Origin: Excoecaria cochinchinensis
Lineage: Eukaryota > Streptophyta > Magnoliopsida > Malpighiales > Euphorbiaceae
Assembly (NCBI GenBank): GCA_947683425.1
Contig: CANTUQ010000109.1
Coordinates: 216,501 to 280,500 of the forward strand
Length of the DNA: 64,000 bases
Reading direction: 5' to 3'
The notes below the pieces were generated by a model. It saw only the letters and a program-made list of their open reading frames with translations, was not told the DNA's origin and ran no database searches. The stretch's first letter is position 1; the number at the start of each line of letters is the position of its first letter. Shown in pieces: positions 11,337 through 23,585 of the stretch. Position numbers and translations under genes: made by a program.

Positions 11337-14300
11337 TCAGCTTCTGAATGATTGATTCGATGGTCCAGGGCCACTTTTACATGTTTTTTTATTGTGTCCA
11401 ACATTGCCACATTTGCTGCAATGACCAACATTACTCCTATCACGCCTATCCATCTCATTCCGTATACGATTTGTTTTAGGCCGACCCTTCTTCCTCATTA
11501 GTTCCATATTAGGTGCCAACTTAGGACCATAATACTGCGGCCAATATGCTTTATGTGCCATTGGACGGAATTCCCCATCGTAGCATTTTAGTGCCTCCGT
11601 AATGGTATAACACTTATCGACAAATGTGTAAGGATCAATATGTCTATGCATGCAAGCTGCAATGGCGTGCGAGCAAGGTATTTTCATTCCTTGAAATTGT
11701 CCACACTCACATTCACGCTTGTCCAGACTTAATACATAAGTATCAACCTCCGTGTTTTCTTCTGGTGCACTGTATGCTATGACACTAAAGAGCCCGTACC
11801 GATTGTCATACTGCACGACCATGTGTCCTCTCGCCTTGATGGAATTCTTCGACATAACTTGAACACATTTTGGTGTGAACCGTAAACCTTCAGTCATTTT
11901 ACTTATGTACATTTGCCTCCGCTGATCGTAAAATTTAACTAGCCTGCCGAAAACGTGTTCAACAATCGCTGTTATGGGCATCATGCGTACACCTTTCAGC
12001 GCGCTGTTCACACTCTCAGCAATGTTTGTAGTGGCATGCCATACCTGTAGCCGCCATCCTCGAAAAATGTCCAGCGATCTAGAGGCACTCTCATAGCCCA
12101 GTTGTACGATTCCTCGTCCATCTCTTTAATCTTGTCCATGTGCTTAGTGAAGATACGCTTCTGATATTGTGTACCTACATCGAGATGTTTATGAAGTTAA
12201 TGCAAATAAGCAAATTAGACAATCATAGGAATAAAGTAAATTAATGCTTGCCATGTAATTACTAACCAGCCTTGTAAAGCAGATCTTTTATTGTTTTATT
12301 CCTATGATGGGTATTGTAGTTGCTGACAAAGTGCCGCAAACATAACCTATGAAATGACAATGGTTCCTTCCAACCACTTCGTTCGTCACGGAACACTGCC
12401 ATTATACCAGCATGTCTGTCTGATATAACGGTTATTCCGACACTTTGGGTCACATGTTTTCTAATCAAACTCATGAACCGCGCCCAACTTGATTTATTCT
12501 CAGACTTCACAATAGCAAATGCTAGTGGGAACAACATACTATTTCCATCAACTGAACTAGCAATAAGCATTGTCTGTTGGAATTTTCCTGTCAAAAATGT
12601 TCCATCGATCAATAAAATTGGTTTACAATGAAGAAACCCATCAATGGCCGGTTTGAAGCTCCAAAAAACCCTTTCAAATTGCCTGACATTTGGAGGTTTG
12701 TTCACGCATCTTCAACTCATAAACAGTACCGGCATTGTAATTTTGCAATGCATGGAGAAAGCCTGGTAATGTCTCGTACGACTCAACGTAGTTGCCGAAT
12801 ACTGCCTCTATTGCACCAATTTTAGCGTACCAAGCTTTCTTGTAAGATACCTCAAAATTAAATTGCTGCTTAATTGCCGCAATAATAACATCAACAGGCA
12901 GTGTCAGATTCTTGCTAACCATTCCCATTATACAATTACGAATTACTTTTGAACCCAATTGTCTGTGATCCTTTGTTAGATTACTGGAGAGGCATGAGTG
13001 TGGATCACCGTACCTTGTTATTTTCCACAAAGGACAATTCCCTTTCCTTGCTGCTCTTAACCTCCATTTGCAGCCATCTTCAGACTTCGGGCATCTCAAT
13101 ACCCAAAATGTCGGTTTTGATTCAACAACGCCAAAGTCGACATTTCTCTTAATTGAGAACTTCTTCACACATGATTGAACTTCTTCCTTACTATTGAAAA
13201 CTAAACCTGTTGATAACTCGGATACACCATCCCATGTCTAAAAGTGAATACCTTCAGAGAGATTAACCTGTGCAGCATCGAAGTCGATTTGTGTATAGTG
13301 TTCGGAAGGAAAACTGAAGTTTGCATCAGCCATCCCTTCGCATGGATGTATTGATGCTAATGGACTTGCATCATGCGAATAAGAACACTCATCAACACCA
13401 CCAAATTCAGATTCATCACTTTCTGAGCTTATGCTTTCATCTTCAGCATCAACATCCTCATTAGATGACATATATTCATTATTTAATGCCCCCCCGTCTT
13501 CATCAGCCATGCCGCCAATATTAAATGAAGGATCATCTTCGGATATAGAATCACCTAGTAAATCACCATCCCGTCGAGAATCAGATTGATTGACAATATC
13601 AGGTGGTGGAACTGCAACATGAGAAACAGATCGGCGTCTAGTCACATCTGCAAATCCCCCTCCAGAATTTTGTTAGTGCACTTCTGTTGACTGTGAAATA
13701 GAATGTCGTTGACGACTACATTCCACATTAGGATTTGTCGCTGCTCTCGACACTGCTTCTAAATTTATTTCATTTGAACGCCTTTCAGATCTATTGCCAA
13801 AAAGAGACTTACTGAAAAAATTACCAACCCTCCTACTAAATGACCGTCTTGGTTGCCTCACACTTTGGGCAGGTAGCTGGCTTACTGCTGGATGTATAGG
13901 AATGTGTCCAGCTCTGTCACTTGCTTCTGCTCCAAGTAATGAAACATCTCGTCTACTTTGTAACTGTCGCTGGTGACCGGGACTGGCATTCCCTCGATTG
14001 CTAATTGATCGTCGTTCTCCACTTTGATCGACATTTACACCTGCAACAGCATACTGTTCTCCAACAAAATTAGATTGAGATAACATTTCAATATCATGTC
14101 GACTCACAGAATGCATGGGCTGACTGGGTCCAACATCATGTATATATATTTGTTGATTTCCAATGATGTTTTCTGCATCAAGTTCTTCATTTGTATCCTC
14201 ATTGCCAGGTGCATATGTTGCCATATTGGCTCCTACATCCGCCTTGTTAACTTCAATAATTAATTCAACCAGCGTATAACTGTCATATTTTCTTAAATTT

Positions 14301-14563
14301 TCATATATAATCTCAATATCATCATCATCTTCCAAGTCCACCGACGTCCAGTATAGCCCAACTTGATTGAACATTGGCACTTTGTAAATAATTCTAGAAA
14401 CTTCGTCGTTGAAACCTAAGGCTAATTTCACGTGAATTTTATGGACCAAATCACGAAATGTCGGCTTATTTTTTAATCTCAATCTCTTTGTTTTGGCATT
14501 CGGCCCAGATATGTCGTATTGAAAGTTTCCCCCATCATAACTTATTATTCCTCCAGTATGCAA
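11337..14563 (-). pseudogene. MURA-type Mutator transposase, disrupted
   Basis: DDE transposase that excises and integrates Mutator elements in the nucleus. In minus-strand order: residues from 14563 form a PB1-like N-terminal domain (FRDLVHKIHVKLALGF, DDDDIEIIYENL), then an acidic linker. A MuDR DNA-binding block follows (GLVFNSKEEVQSCVKKFSI, CKWRLRAARKG), then the MULE transposase domain at 12705-12262 with LLIDGTF and VISDRHAG carrying the two Asp. Next come AESVN with the Glu, a SWIM finger (CECGQFQGMKIPCSHA) and a CCHC knuckle (CSKCGNVGHNKKTC) near the C-terminus, stop at 11337. An intron is likely at about 12261-12177. Breaks: in-frame TAA at 13673-13675, in-frame TAG at 13238-13240, and frameshifts near 12705 and 12036. 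Domain order matches autonomous MULEs, so this is a recently autonomous element that has decayed. Confidence 0.9.
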
Positions 14564-14619
14564 ATAAAAATCCGTATATATGTTGCCATTTTAGAAGTGC
14601 CTGTCAGTTCAATACGTCC

Positions 14620-14655
<36 letters not shown>

Positions 14656-15670
14656 TCTACATAATAATAAAATATGTTTATTAACTACAATAAAAAAACT
14701 CTTCATAGCATGAATACATAGATATTTTAGATAATAATTCCGTTTACTTTTATAAAATCCACAGATATTTCCAAACAATATGAAACATATGTTAAAAAAT
14801 AAATAATTTCCCGCAAATTAATACATATTTTTTTAATTTTATCCAAACCGCAACAAACAAGTCACATACATATCAACAAAAAATAATTTCATATTTGCAT
14901 AAAAAATGTAAAATTGTCTACAAAATAATTGTTCGCAACACAAATAATTTGTCAAAAATTATATCTAACTAATCCAACAAATATAAAATTAAATTAACAA
15001 TTATGTGAAACAAACTATGGGAAAAATCTGTCATACACATTTTACATAAACAAATTATTTTACATTATCATAACATAACACTTGATAATATTTACTTTTT
15101 ATTATGCATAATTTTTTACTTTCAGAATTTACATACATAACTTTGTTGTTCTCAAAATTTACATAAATAAATTTTGTAATATAAAACGAAAATTAAAATA
15201 ATAACTTACTCGATATTGCTTGATCCGTCAAGTAAACAAATAAAATACACCTACAAATTACAAAAAAAAAAATACATTTACATATTTCTTCAATAATATT
15301 GCTTAAATAATTGCAAGAAAATAATCTCCTCACTCTTAATTTCTGTAGATTATTAATAACTAACAATAAAAATGTAATGTCAATAATATAAAATAAAATA
15401 AATTCGTTACCTGTTTTGATGAACCCAACACCTTCAGATAGGAATATGAAAGCTATAAATAATACTAAGTAAAACGCTTCAATATGAACTTGAGAAACAT
15501 ATAAACAACGAATCGTAAGTTTTATTGGCATGGATTTCAACTTATAATTCAATTGCATTTTTTTCTTTTTTTTTTTAATTTTTTAGCCCTTTGCAGGACA
15601 ATTATGCTGGAATTTAGGCTTTTCGCAGGACAGTCGCGCTGGAAAGTGTCCGTGGACACATTTTGCGCAT
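14564..15670. other. 5' flank of MURA inside the MULE, with a (TAA)n tract
   Basis: AT-rich DNA between the transposase start and the right TIR, with a TAA microsatellite at 14621-14655. It is expected to hold the transposase promoter; no motif was recognised. Open frames at 15193-15558 have no domain. Confidence 0.5.
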
Positions 15671-15673
15671 TAT

Positions 15674-15988
15674 CATATGCCGCAGCACATGGCTGCGGCA
15701 TATGACATCTTCCCGGCAGCGGAGAGGGGTGTCCCCCCTCCCCTTTGCACATGCCGCAGCTCAGAGCTGCGGCATGTGACGTCACATGCCGCAGCTCAGA
15801 GCTGCGGCATGTGATGTCATATGCCGCAGCTCTCAGCTGCGGCATATGACATCAGCGGCCCCCTCTCGCGTCATTTTCCGCAGGTCTGACCTGCGTCTTC
15901 CAACAAAACCCCTCTCCCGGAAATAAATTTCAACACACACCAGAGTGGGAAATAGTTTCCCTAATTGCACCAATTTAATCTTTGTCCC
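15674..15988 (-). repeat. Right terminal inverted repeat of the MULE with four hairpins
   Basis: The outer 122 bp (15867-15988) mirror the left end. Inside are 31-bp hairpins at 15748-15778, 15783-15813 and 15818-15848 in strict 35-bp tandem. A variant hairpin with an ACATG centre lies at 15674-15704. The left end has only two hairpins of the 35-bp series, so unit number differs between the ends. Confidence 0.9.
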
Positions 15989-15997
15989 AAGAATATT

Positions 15998-17938
15998 CCA
16001 GCCGTATTTGAGAAACATTAGTATATAATTTAGGGTTTAGAAGGTAGTATTTTTAGAAGTTTTGAATATTTTTAAATATTTTATTTTATCTTCCTTGTTT
16101 GTATAAAATTGAACTACAAGAAGAAAAAGTGACTCTCTTTTTTCTTCTTGTGGTTTTCAACTCCATAACAAGGAGTTTTTAGCTTAATTTTTATTAGTTA
16201 AAAAGATATTTGAAGTCTGGAGATAAAATTGCAAGAATTTTTAAGTTGGATTTGAAATTGAAAATTACTGTATAATTGAGGTTTGAATTTGTAATTTACC
16301 AGTAATAGTAGGGTAATATTTATTTACAAGTTTTGAGCAGTTAGTGCTAGCATTTAAAAGACGTAATTGAATGGTTTTTTGGGTTAATTAATCAAGGCAT
16401 ATTATCACACACCCTTGGTAACAAGGGAGCGAAGCCTTGTGGCCTGAGCTAGACAATCTTATGTGATACATGATATTCCGTTCTCTTTCTCTTGTTGTTG
16501 GATTAGCTTAGTTAGACAATTTCGGAAAGGTGATTGGAATCTTCTGGTAAGACATCTGGTATATAGTCAGGAAGCTATATTGACGATAGTTTGAAGGATT
16601 AGGCGAGTCAAATTGCAATGGGACTGGAGAAGTCCTTTAAATAAGGCATAAGGCGTATCTTCAATAAATTGTCTCATATATGTTGAATAGACCCAACTGG
16701 ATCTTTGGGAATTCCATTCTTTGTAGTATGAATAATGATCCATGGACATCAACAGGACATAAGCTTAACTGAGATGGACAAGAAGTTGAATTGAAGAAAA
16801 TTTGAAGGCTTACGAAACAATGGTAATAGATAAGCAAGCAAATAATCTAACAACTGTATATTATAGCGGCTCCAAAATTGCAAAGTTCGATCACATATCA
16901 ATAATGCAAAACACACTGCATGGTCTAAATCAAAATTTCATGTTTACAGCAATCACAATCTACCGCAAACAATTTGCAACCACAGTTCATACAAAATGCA
17001 AGAGGGAAAAATGTTATGATAGAAGTCACCAAATACAGTTACTTTTTGTGCAAGCAGACCATCTTCTCATGTTGAAATGCAATCTCCACCATTCAAATAA
17101 GAAAATAATGAATCACAACGATAGATCAGAATTGAACTTCAGATTGCTGAATTTAATGAAACTTGTTTCTCCTCGAAACCACCAACAACAGAACTTCTGT
17201 TGATGCAGTCAAACATGCAATGCCACACCTCCAGAAATCAGCCATGTCTCTGTCCTTGTGCTCTCAGGTCCTGTTTTGAAATTAAAGAAAACTGTTGTAT
17301 TGTCTACCTTCTTCACATTCTTATGGCTGCAAAAATAAATAGATATATAAGCAACCTACAGCCCGCACTAATGTTTCAGCTATATATACCAAGATATGCA
17401 ACTCAGAAACTATACAAACCCCAGCTAATATGAAAGTTATTCAAGTTCGTTTTAGAAAGAAAAACATGCATCTTGCATATACTATTCAGAATTCTATGTT
17501 TTGAGGATATATATGAGCTACAATGATTACTCAAACCCAATATATTAGCGCTGGGAAACAATCTCATAAAAATAATCACTTTCCATGCAGGAACTGGGGT
17601 TATTTAATAACACCAGGACTTTTAATCTCTGACAACTATGAAAAGAAATTGAAAGAAGGAATTACTGGCTTGAGATTGAACAGGGTCAGATTCAGATCTA
17701 CCTGAGAGCCACGAATGCTGGAAGAGAAAGAAAATAGGCACCCAAATCCTGCCAGGAATACACAAGCATTAGTTATCAAAGTTGAACTTGACATCTACCA
17801 GGAAATACATAGATTTTGACAGAAATGGAAAAACCTGTAGAGATGAAAAGTGACTCTGTTTTGACATTGATTTTTGAAGCTCTTCACTGAAAGCTATTAT
17901 CAACAATGCAAAATGATTAGAAATTCAAAAAAGGAAAA
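15998..17938. other. Unassigned DNA between the MULE and the LRR pseudogene
   Basis: Moderately AT-rich. Several short open frames (for example 16567-16752 minus and 16802-17203 plus) show no domain or codon pattern I recognise. It may include decayed 3' UTR of the NLR fragment to the right. Confidence 0.4.
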
Positions 17939-19306
17939 CTAAAAAGATGAGGTCCAACAGTAATAATTAATCATATAGGAGAAAACAAAGAGATGAGACC
18001 TTCGGATTTCTATTATGGGGATATGTGCAATCTTGGACCAGTCTTCCCCGACCTCTCGTTCACACCTTTGTTGAAGTACAAGACATTTAAAGATATATAA
18101 TTCAGAAATTGAGGGAGGCAGCCACTCTGCAGGTATGGACCGGAGCTTAGGGCAATTCTCCATTATCAATCTTCTAAAAGAGCTGAGACCTCCAAGCCTG
18201 TTATAGTCCAACGATTCCAGATTCGCAAGACCGATGATTTCTAAATGCCAAAGGCCTGAGGGAAGAAACATCTGTTAGGGAAATGATTCCACATCTTTGT
18301 TCCCATCAAGTATAAGCACTTCAAGAGAGGAGACCATATGCAAATCACATTTCGCCAACAACTTTGTCACATCCAGAGATATGGAGTAATTTTAGTTTTG
18401 AAGGCAAACACCCACTCAGGAATGAGTCAAGCTCTCGACAATATTTATCTGTTCTCTACCGATGCAGGGATGGCAAAAGGGACTGCATACATTCAGGCAC
18501 TGACTGCAGCTTAGGGCAGTTAGTGATAGCAAGAATTTCTAAAATTGAGGGCAAACCTTCTTTTGGAATTCGCCGAAGGTTTTGACAGTTTACTACATCC
18601 AACTCCATGAGAGAACGAAAAATGGAGTTCATGCAATCAGGCAGCAACTCCAAATTGGAGCAACCTCCGTAACTCGATAGTCATATATGGAGCATGGAAT
18701 CCTTCTAGAAAGGAATCGCCAAGAAGAGATATCGAAGAGTCATCCATTTTAACTCTTTTCAAAGTGGAGAAAATAGCAGATGGATGGACCGTTGAGAGGA
18801 ATCTCCTAATCTTAAAGCAGTGCAATCCAGAAGGCAACATTCTTAACACGATATCACGACAGCTGTCTTGGAACGTCAGTTTATGAACGGTTGGAGCCCA
18901 TGGAAGTGAAGTACGCAGGAGTTGCGGACAATCAATAATGCAGAGTTCCTGAATAAGAGGTAAATTAGTGAACTCCCTGCTTGCCGAGCAACTTCCAGTT
19001 CCTCAATAGCTGTTTTCTCAATTGAATTTAAGGATTCAAGATCCGGACACTCCTTGACACGTATTTTTGTTAGATTGGGGAAGGACCCTGATGGGAAGCA
19101 CTTGAGGGAGCTACAATATGTGATTTCAACGCATTCCAAAGAATTGCAGAGGACATCTGATTGCTTAAATGTCTCCGTGTCTGCCGAGGAACTTCAAGGT
19201 TGATCCATAGCTGTTTTGTAAATTGCATTTAAGGATTCAAGATTTGTACACTCCATGATATGTAGTTTTTGTAGCTTGGGGAAAGACCCTGATGGGAAGC
19301 ACCTCA
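17939..19306 (-). pseudogene. C-terminal LRR remains of an R13L1-type CC-NBS-LRR gene
   Basis: Minus-strand blocks carry the recognisable C-terminus of RPP13-like protein 1 (R13L1) NLRs. LRRs read LKCFPSGSFPNLTKIRVKEC near 19139-18876 and LRRIPKEGLPSILEIL at about 18650-18456. The end is WLPPSISELYIFKC, then QRCEREVGEDWSKIAHIPII at 18271-17939. The frame changes at least three times (near 18860, 18650 and 18300) and there is no NB-ARC. At 19306 the sequence switches abruptly to Copia integrase, so the 5' part was removed or displaced. It could be a separate NLR copy or the 3' end of the split NLR at 37.1-50.65 kb, which is the same class and strand. Confidence 0.8.
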
Positions 19307-20932
19307 GAACGGCTTTTCATAAAATAAATCCAAGTCATTCGAAAAAAATCATCCACAAAGGTAACAAAATATCGAAAACCAGTTTTAGACACAACTGGAC
19401 AAGGTCCCCAAATATCAGAATGAACTAACTGAAAAGCAAACTCAGCTCTCTTATTTATTCTAGGACTCAATGAGCTTCACTGATGTTTTGCAAAGTGACA
19501 TGATTCACATTCCACTGAAGTGACATCAGAAAACTGGGGGCATACCTTCTTCAACACCAGTAGAGAAGGATGGCCTAGTCTGCAATGAGCTTCAAAAGGA
19601 GAAATAATACTAGAATAAGCAACTGATCGAGGTACCCAAAAATCCAAAATATAGAGCTCATTAGATACATGCCCTTTACCAATAGTCTGCTTCGTCATAA
19701 GATCCTGAAATAAACAATGATTACGAAAAAATGAGATAGAGCAATTAAGATGTTTAGTAAGACGACTGACAGACAACAGATTAAATGCAAGACTAGGTAA
19801 ACTGAGCACAGAAAATAAGGTAATGGATGGAGTTGGTTTAACAGTTCCCGACCCTTCAATCTTGTAATGGAATCCATCAGCTACAGTAACAGGAGATGGT
19901 TGGATGTGAGATTGAAAATTAGAAAAGATTTTAGGATTACCTGTCATGTGATCTGTGGCACCAAAGCCAATGACCCATTTGTTTGAGGATGAAATAAGGC
20001 ACTTTTTACCTGACTTAGCAGAAGCAACAACTGGTGAAATATGTTTCATAGATTCTTGATACGGGGAGAATTGTGCATACTCTTTAGCTGAAATAGTGAC
20101 ATATTGTTCAGAGGAAGAAGCAACAGCAGCTGTAGCAGCCTGAATTTTTTGAGTTTTATGTTGAAGTTTCTTGCAGTACTTCTTTGTGTGGCCAGTTTCT
20201 TTACAGTAGTAGCAGATGACGTCACTTCCTCCTCGATTACTATTTTTTCTCCAAGTCTCATTTCCTACTCCTCTGGCAATAAGAACACTCGAAGCTTGAT
20301 TGGATGGTGTATTTTCAGTACGCAACACTCTATTGAACACCTCTTGAAGCAAAGTAATCTCAGGAGTAGAGAGGATTTGAGATTTGGCAGTCTCAAAGTC
20401 AAATGGTAATCCAGCCAAAAAACTCATGATTGCCATTTTCTCTCTCTGAGCTTGTTGTTCTTTGATATCGGCAGTAAAAGGTAAAAAGACATTTAATTCC
20501 TCATAAGTTTTCTTGAAATCCATAAAATAAGTTGTGACTTAGCTTCCTTCTCAGCACGATAAAAAACCTTACACACCTCATACATACGAGAAATATTTCC
20601 TTTTCCAGAATACAAAAATCCCAAATAATCCATTAATTCTTTTACCAATTCACAATGATCTATCAAAATAAGGACATCATTTTCAATGGAATTCCTAATT
20701 TGTAAGAATAGTCGGGCATCATCTCGTAACCAAGATTGTTTATGTTTAGCATCAGTCGGAGGATCAAGGGTCAAATAATCATTTTTATCAATACTAAGCA
20801 AATAAATCTTAATAGTTTTACTCTATTGCAAAAAGTTAGACCCATTTAATTTATAATCTGTAATTTTACTAAGCGCGGGAACTACCTCAGTGATTAACTG
20901 TCCTTTCTCATCAGATGTTTTTGTACCCTCCA
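19307..20932 (-). pseudogene. Copia 1 gag-protease-integrase remnant
   Basis: Retroelement polyprotein. It starts MEGTKTSDEKGQ at about 20932 and contains a gag core (LGFLYSGKGNISRMYEVCK) and a CCHC knuckle CYYCKETGHTKKYC. The protease site reads IGFGATDHM where active copies have IDSGATDHM. GAG-pre-integrase (HCRLGHPS) and the integrase start (LVHSDIWGPCPVVSKTG) follow. Breaks: TAG at 20823-20825 where relatives have Trp; a frameshift near 20520; TGA at 19477-19479 where Arg is usual. Loss of the catalytic Asp means the protease could not work even without the stops. Confidence 0.85.
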
Positions 20933-21458
20933 TTATAAATAAAATACGACTAAGCCAATAATACAATAAAAGGGCCAAAGAGAGAAAAGAGAAGGAAAAC
21001 CTCTGCCAATGCCACAAAATCTGGCAACTGAAGGGAGTAACCCAACCACAAAACCACCAGAAACAAGCTGGAGATGAAGAGGTGAGGTTGAAAACCAGAA
21101 AGGAAGCAGAACCTTCAGAGCCGCTCACGCCAACAGCAAACTGGAAAGGAAGCGAAGGAAAGACTGCCACCAAGAGAAGAGATCACACCAAACAGACACC
21201 GGGACGCCGGAGAAGAAGTCGGAACTTCAGCCGCCTGTGCACGCGCCGGCGCGTGAATAGTCGCCGAAAAAGCTAATCGGCGTGTGTAGGTCACTCGCCG
21301 GCAGGATCAACGCCAGATTCTGTGGGAAGGTCGGAATCTCACCTGCACTCCTCCTGATGTGGGCGGTGAGACAAAAAGGTCACCGTAGATGGTGGCCCAA
21401 AAGAAACAGCAACCAACGCCAAACCGAGAACCCAGAAAAACCCCAGAATAGAGCCTAA

Positions 21459-21471
21459 GGCTCTGATAGCA
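21459..21471 (-). other. Primer-binding site of Copia 1
   Basis: Minus-strand TGCTATCAGAGCC immediately follows the LTR end. It differs by one base from TGGTATCAGAGCC, complementary to the 3' end of initiator methionine tRNA, the usual plant Copia primer. Confidence 0.75.
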
Positions 21472-21612
21472 TGTGAAATAACGTGTTTTTATTATTTTTC
21501 AACCTACATCTTCTTTACAAGGATCACATATATATACACACATATTAGCATTTAATGCCTAAACTACTAACAGCCAACTAACCTATTTAATTACAACTAC
21601 TAACAGTCAACA
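21472..21612 (-). repeat. 5' LTR of Copia 1 (141 bp)
   Basis: On the minus strand it begins TGTTGACTGTTAG and ends TTATTTCACA, followed by the primer-binding site. Short for a Copia LTR. The partner LTR is missing. Confidence 0.8.
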
Positions 21613-22740
21613 GCAGCATCTACTCATTAAATGAGTATCTGTAACAAGAAGTAATGGATTCCGAAATACCATGTATAGAACAATGTGCTCAAAAAATACT
21701 TGTGCAACCCGAGAAGCAGTATAAGGATAAGCCATGACAATAAAGTGTGCATACTTGGAGAAACGATCCACCACCACGAACAGGACCATTTTGCCCAATA
21801 CCTTAGGCAGCCCATCCACAAAATCCATGGAAATATCAGCCCAAATCTATGATGGAAGAGCCAATGGCTGGAGGAGACCCGCCGGACTCAAATTTACAGC
21901 CTTGTGGCGCTGACATGTCGGACAAGAAGCTACATAGTCAGCAATAGCAGCCTTCATTCCCTTCCAATAAAAGTCACTACGAATCTGGTGCAAAGTTTTC
22001 TGAACCCCTTCATGAGTACTATCATGGAAACTGGAGAGTATAGCAGCTATGAGGGGTGAAGAAGCCAACAAATAAATCCTGTCCTTGTAAATAAGAAGAT
22101 TATCGCGAACAGACCATGGAGCAGTTAGCTCGCCCGATGCAACCTTAAGGAACAGCTTCTGTAAGGATGGATCCTTGCTGAGTTCATCGCGGACAGCCTC
22201 AAGAAACAATGAACAGGGTTGGCTGATAGCATTCAATTGTGGGTCATCCTGAAAACAGCGGGATAATGCATCAGCAGCTCGATTCAAGTGCCCCGAACGA
22301 TACTCCACCTCAAAATCAAAACCCAACAGCTTGCTTATCCAATGTTGCTAAGGCGAAGTAGTAAGGCTTTGGTCGAGCAAGAACTTCAGGCTGTAGTGAT
22401 CTGTCCGTATAAGAAAACATTGGCCCCATAAATACGACCGCCAATGTTTCACGGCTTTGGCCATCCAAATCAGCTCCCGCTCATAGGCTGCCAATTTATG
22501 ATGTCGAAGAGCCAATTGTTTGCTAAAAAACACAATGGGGTGACTGTTTTGTTGAAGTATAGCAGCAACATCACCATCGGACGCATCACACCCCACTATA
22601 AATTTTTCATCAAAGTTTGGCAACTGCAATACAGGAGCAGAGGCAAGCGCCTGTTTAAGTAGCTTGAAGGACTACAAGGCTGTCTCATTCCATTGAAAAG
22701 AATTCCACGAAGCTGACTTCCCTCTCCAAACAATGGAGCC
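21613..22740 (-). mobile_element. Gypsy retrotransposon pol fragment
   Basis: Minus-strand Ty3/Gypsy pol remnant. It contains the end of the RT/RNase H linker, RNase H (VGCDASDG, YERELIWMAKAVKHW, IRTDHYSLKFLL), the HHCC zinc finger (CPTCQRH) and the integrase start (MDFVDGLPK, VVVDRFSKYAHF). It is cut at about 21613 by the Copia 1 LTR. Stops lie at 22348-22350 and 21847-21849, both TAG where relatives commonly have Gln, with another near 22675. No LTR could be assigned, so the element class is certain but its limits are not. Confidence 0.85.
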
Positions 22741-23585
22741 CTGCTCTAGAGCAGCAAATTTGTATGAACCAAAAGAATGAATCCCTTCTCTCCCCCCTCT
22801 TCCCTAAATAAAAGCCACAAACAACAAAAAGCAAACCGTTACAAAAGCAGTCCAGCTAGGCATAACTAACTCTCCCCTTATTCTAACAAAAATAGTCCAG
22901 CAACAACTATACTGAATCTATTTCCTGAGGTGCCCCTGTTTGCTACAACTTCTTCTTGCGAGTGTAAACCAACAATCTTCTAGGCCCATTCGCTATCTGG
23001 TCCATCAGCCCATCTTGAGAGTTTCCTTCTTCATCACTTTCCCATCTTGATAATTAACTACTGAATTCTATATTCTTATTTAATTAATTAGTTGAATTCA
23101 AAATTAAATAAGATTTAATATCTCATTTTGACATGAAATTAAACTTGGCCATTTTATATGGTAACCCTTATGCCTTTGGCCAAGAGATCATCAACCCAAA
23201 AACAATAAAAGCAATATATATATATAATAATTCTAAAAAAATCAGATCCATAAATTCAGTAGGATAAATTCTGTAATTCTTATATCCTTTTAATATAATT
23301 TTTATATTATAAGCCATTATGATAATGATTATATATTTTCGACAAAAAAATGATAATATATTTTTACCTCTTTGATTCTAGGCTTCATGAAGTCACCAAC
23401 TAAAGCATCAAAAACCAATGCATGTTGTCCACCCTAGCTGAAAATTAACTGTATGAATTAATTGATTGGGTTATATAATAACTCATAACCCATATAAATA
23501 TTTTTTTAAAATTTAGAATGGGTTAGACTGGTTGGAATAAACGGTTTGGACGGTTTATACTATTTTTAAACACCCCTACTCTTAC
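22741..23585. other. Unassigned DNA
   Basis: Mixed-composition sequence, possibly Gypsy-derived near 22741-23040, then AT-rich. A hAT-like end (ACACCCCTA) occurs near 23568-23576 beside the PRORP exon 2 donor, but no partner end was found. No coding exons recognised. Confidence 0.35.

Larger units (their letters stand above)
6536..15988. mobile_element. Complete Mutator-like element (MULE), 9453 bp
   Basis: Bounded by inverted repeats starting GGGACAAAGATTAAATTGG and flanked by a perfect 9-bp direct repeat AAGAATATT at 6527-6535 and 15989-15997, the size expected for Mutator transposition. The outer 122 bp of the two ends (6536-6657 and 15867-15988) differ by only two substitutions. Inside lie a plant mobile domain gene (plus, 7908-10306) and a MURA transposase (minus, 11337-14563) in convergent orientation. 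Both are broken, so this copy cannot transpose by itself as read. The subterminal zones are tiled with GC-rich hairpins. The intact TSD and near-identical ends suggest a fairly recent insertion. Confidence 0.95.
19307..21612 (-). mobile_element. Copia retrotransposon 1, 3'-truncated
   Basis: Reads on the minus strand from a 5' LTR (21472-21612) through gag, protease and the start of integrase. It then ends abruptly at 19306 against NLR sequence. Reverse transcriptase, RNase H and the 3' LTR are absent, so no TSD can be tested. The 5' LTR lies directly against Gypsy integrase coding sequence, which suggests insertion into that Gypsy element followed by deletion of the downstream half. Confidence 0.85.

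Noticed and set aside
14458..14664. Plus-strand open frame ending in a run of isoleucine
   Set aside because: It is antisense to MURA and ends in the (TAA)n microsatellite.
19237..19470. Apparent 77-residue protein ending in non-Copia sequence
   Set aside because: It is a chance read-through from Copia integrase into NLR LRR sequence in the wrong frame at the junction near 19306.
22741..23040. Possible Gypsy LTR beside the pol fragment
   Set aside because: No second copy, no primer site and no TG/CA ends could be found in the window.
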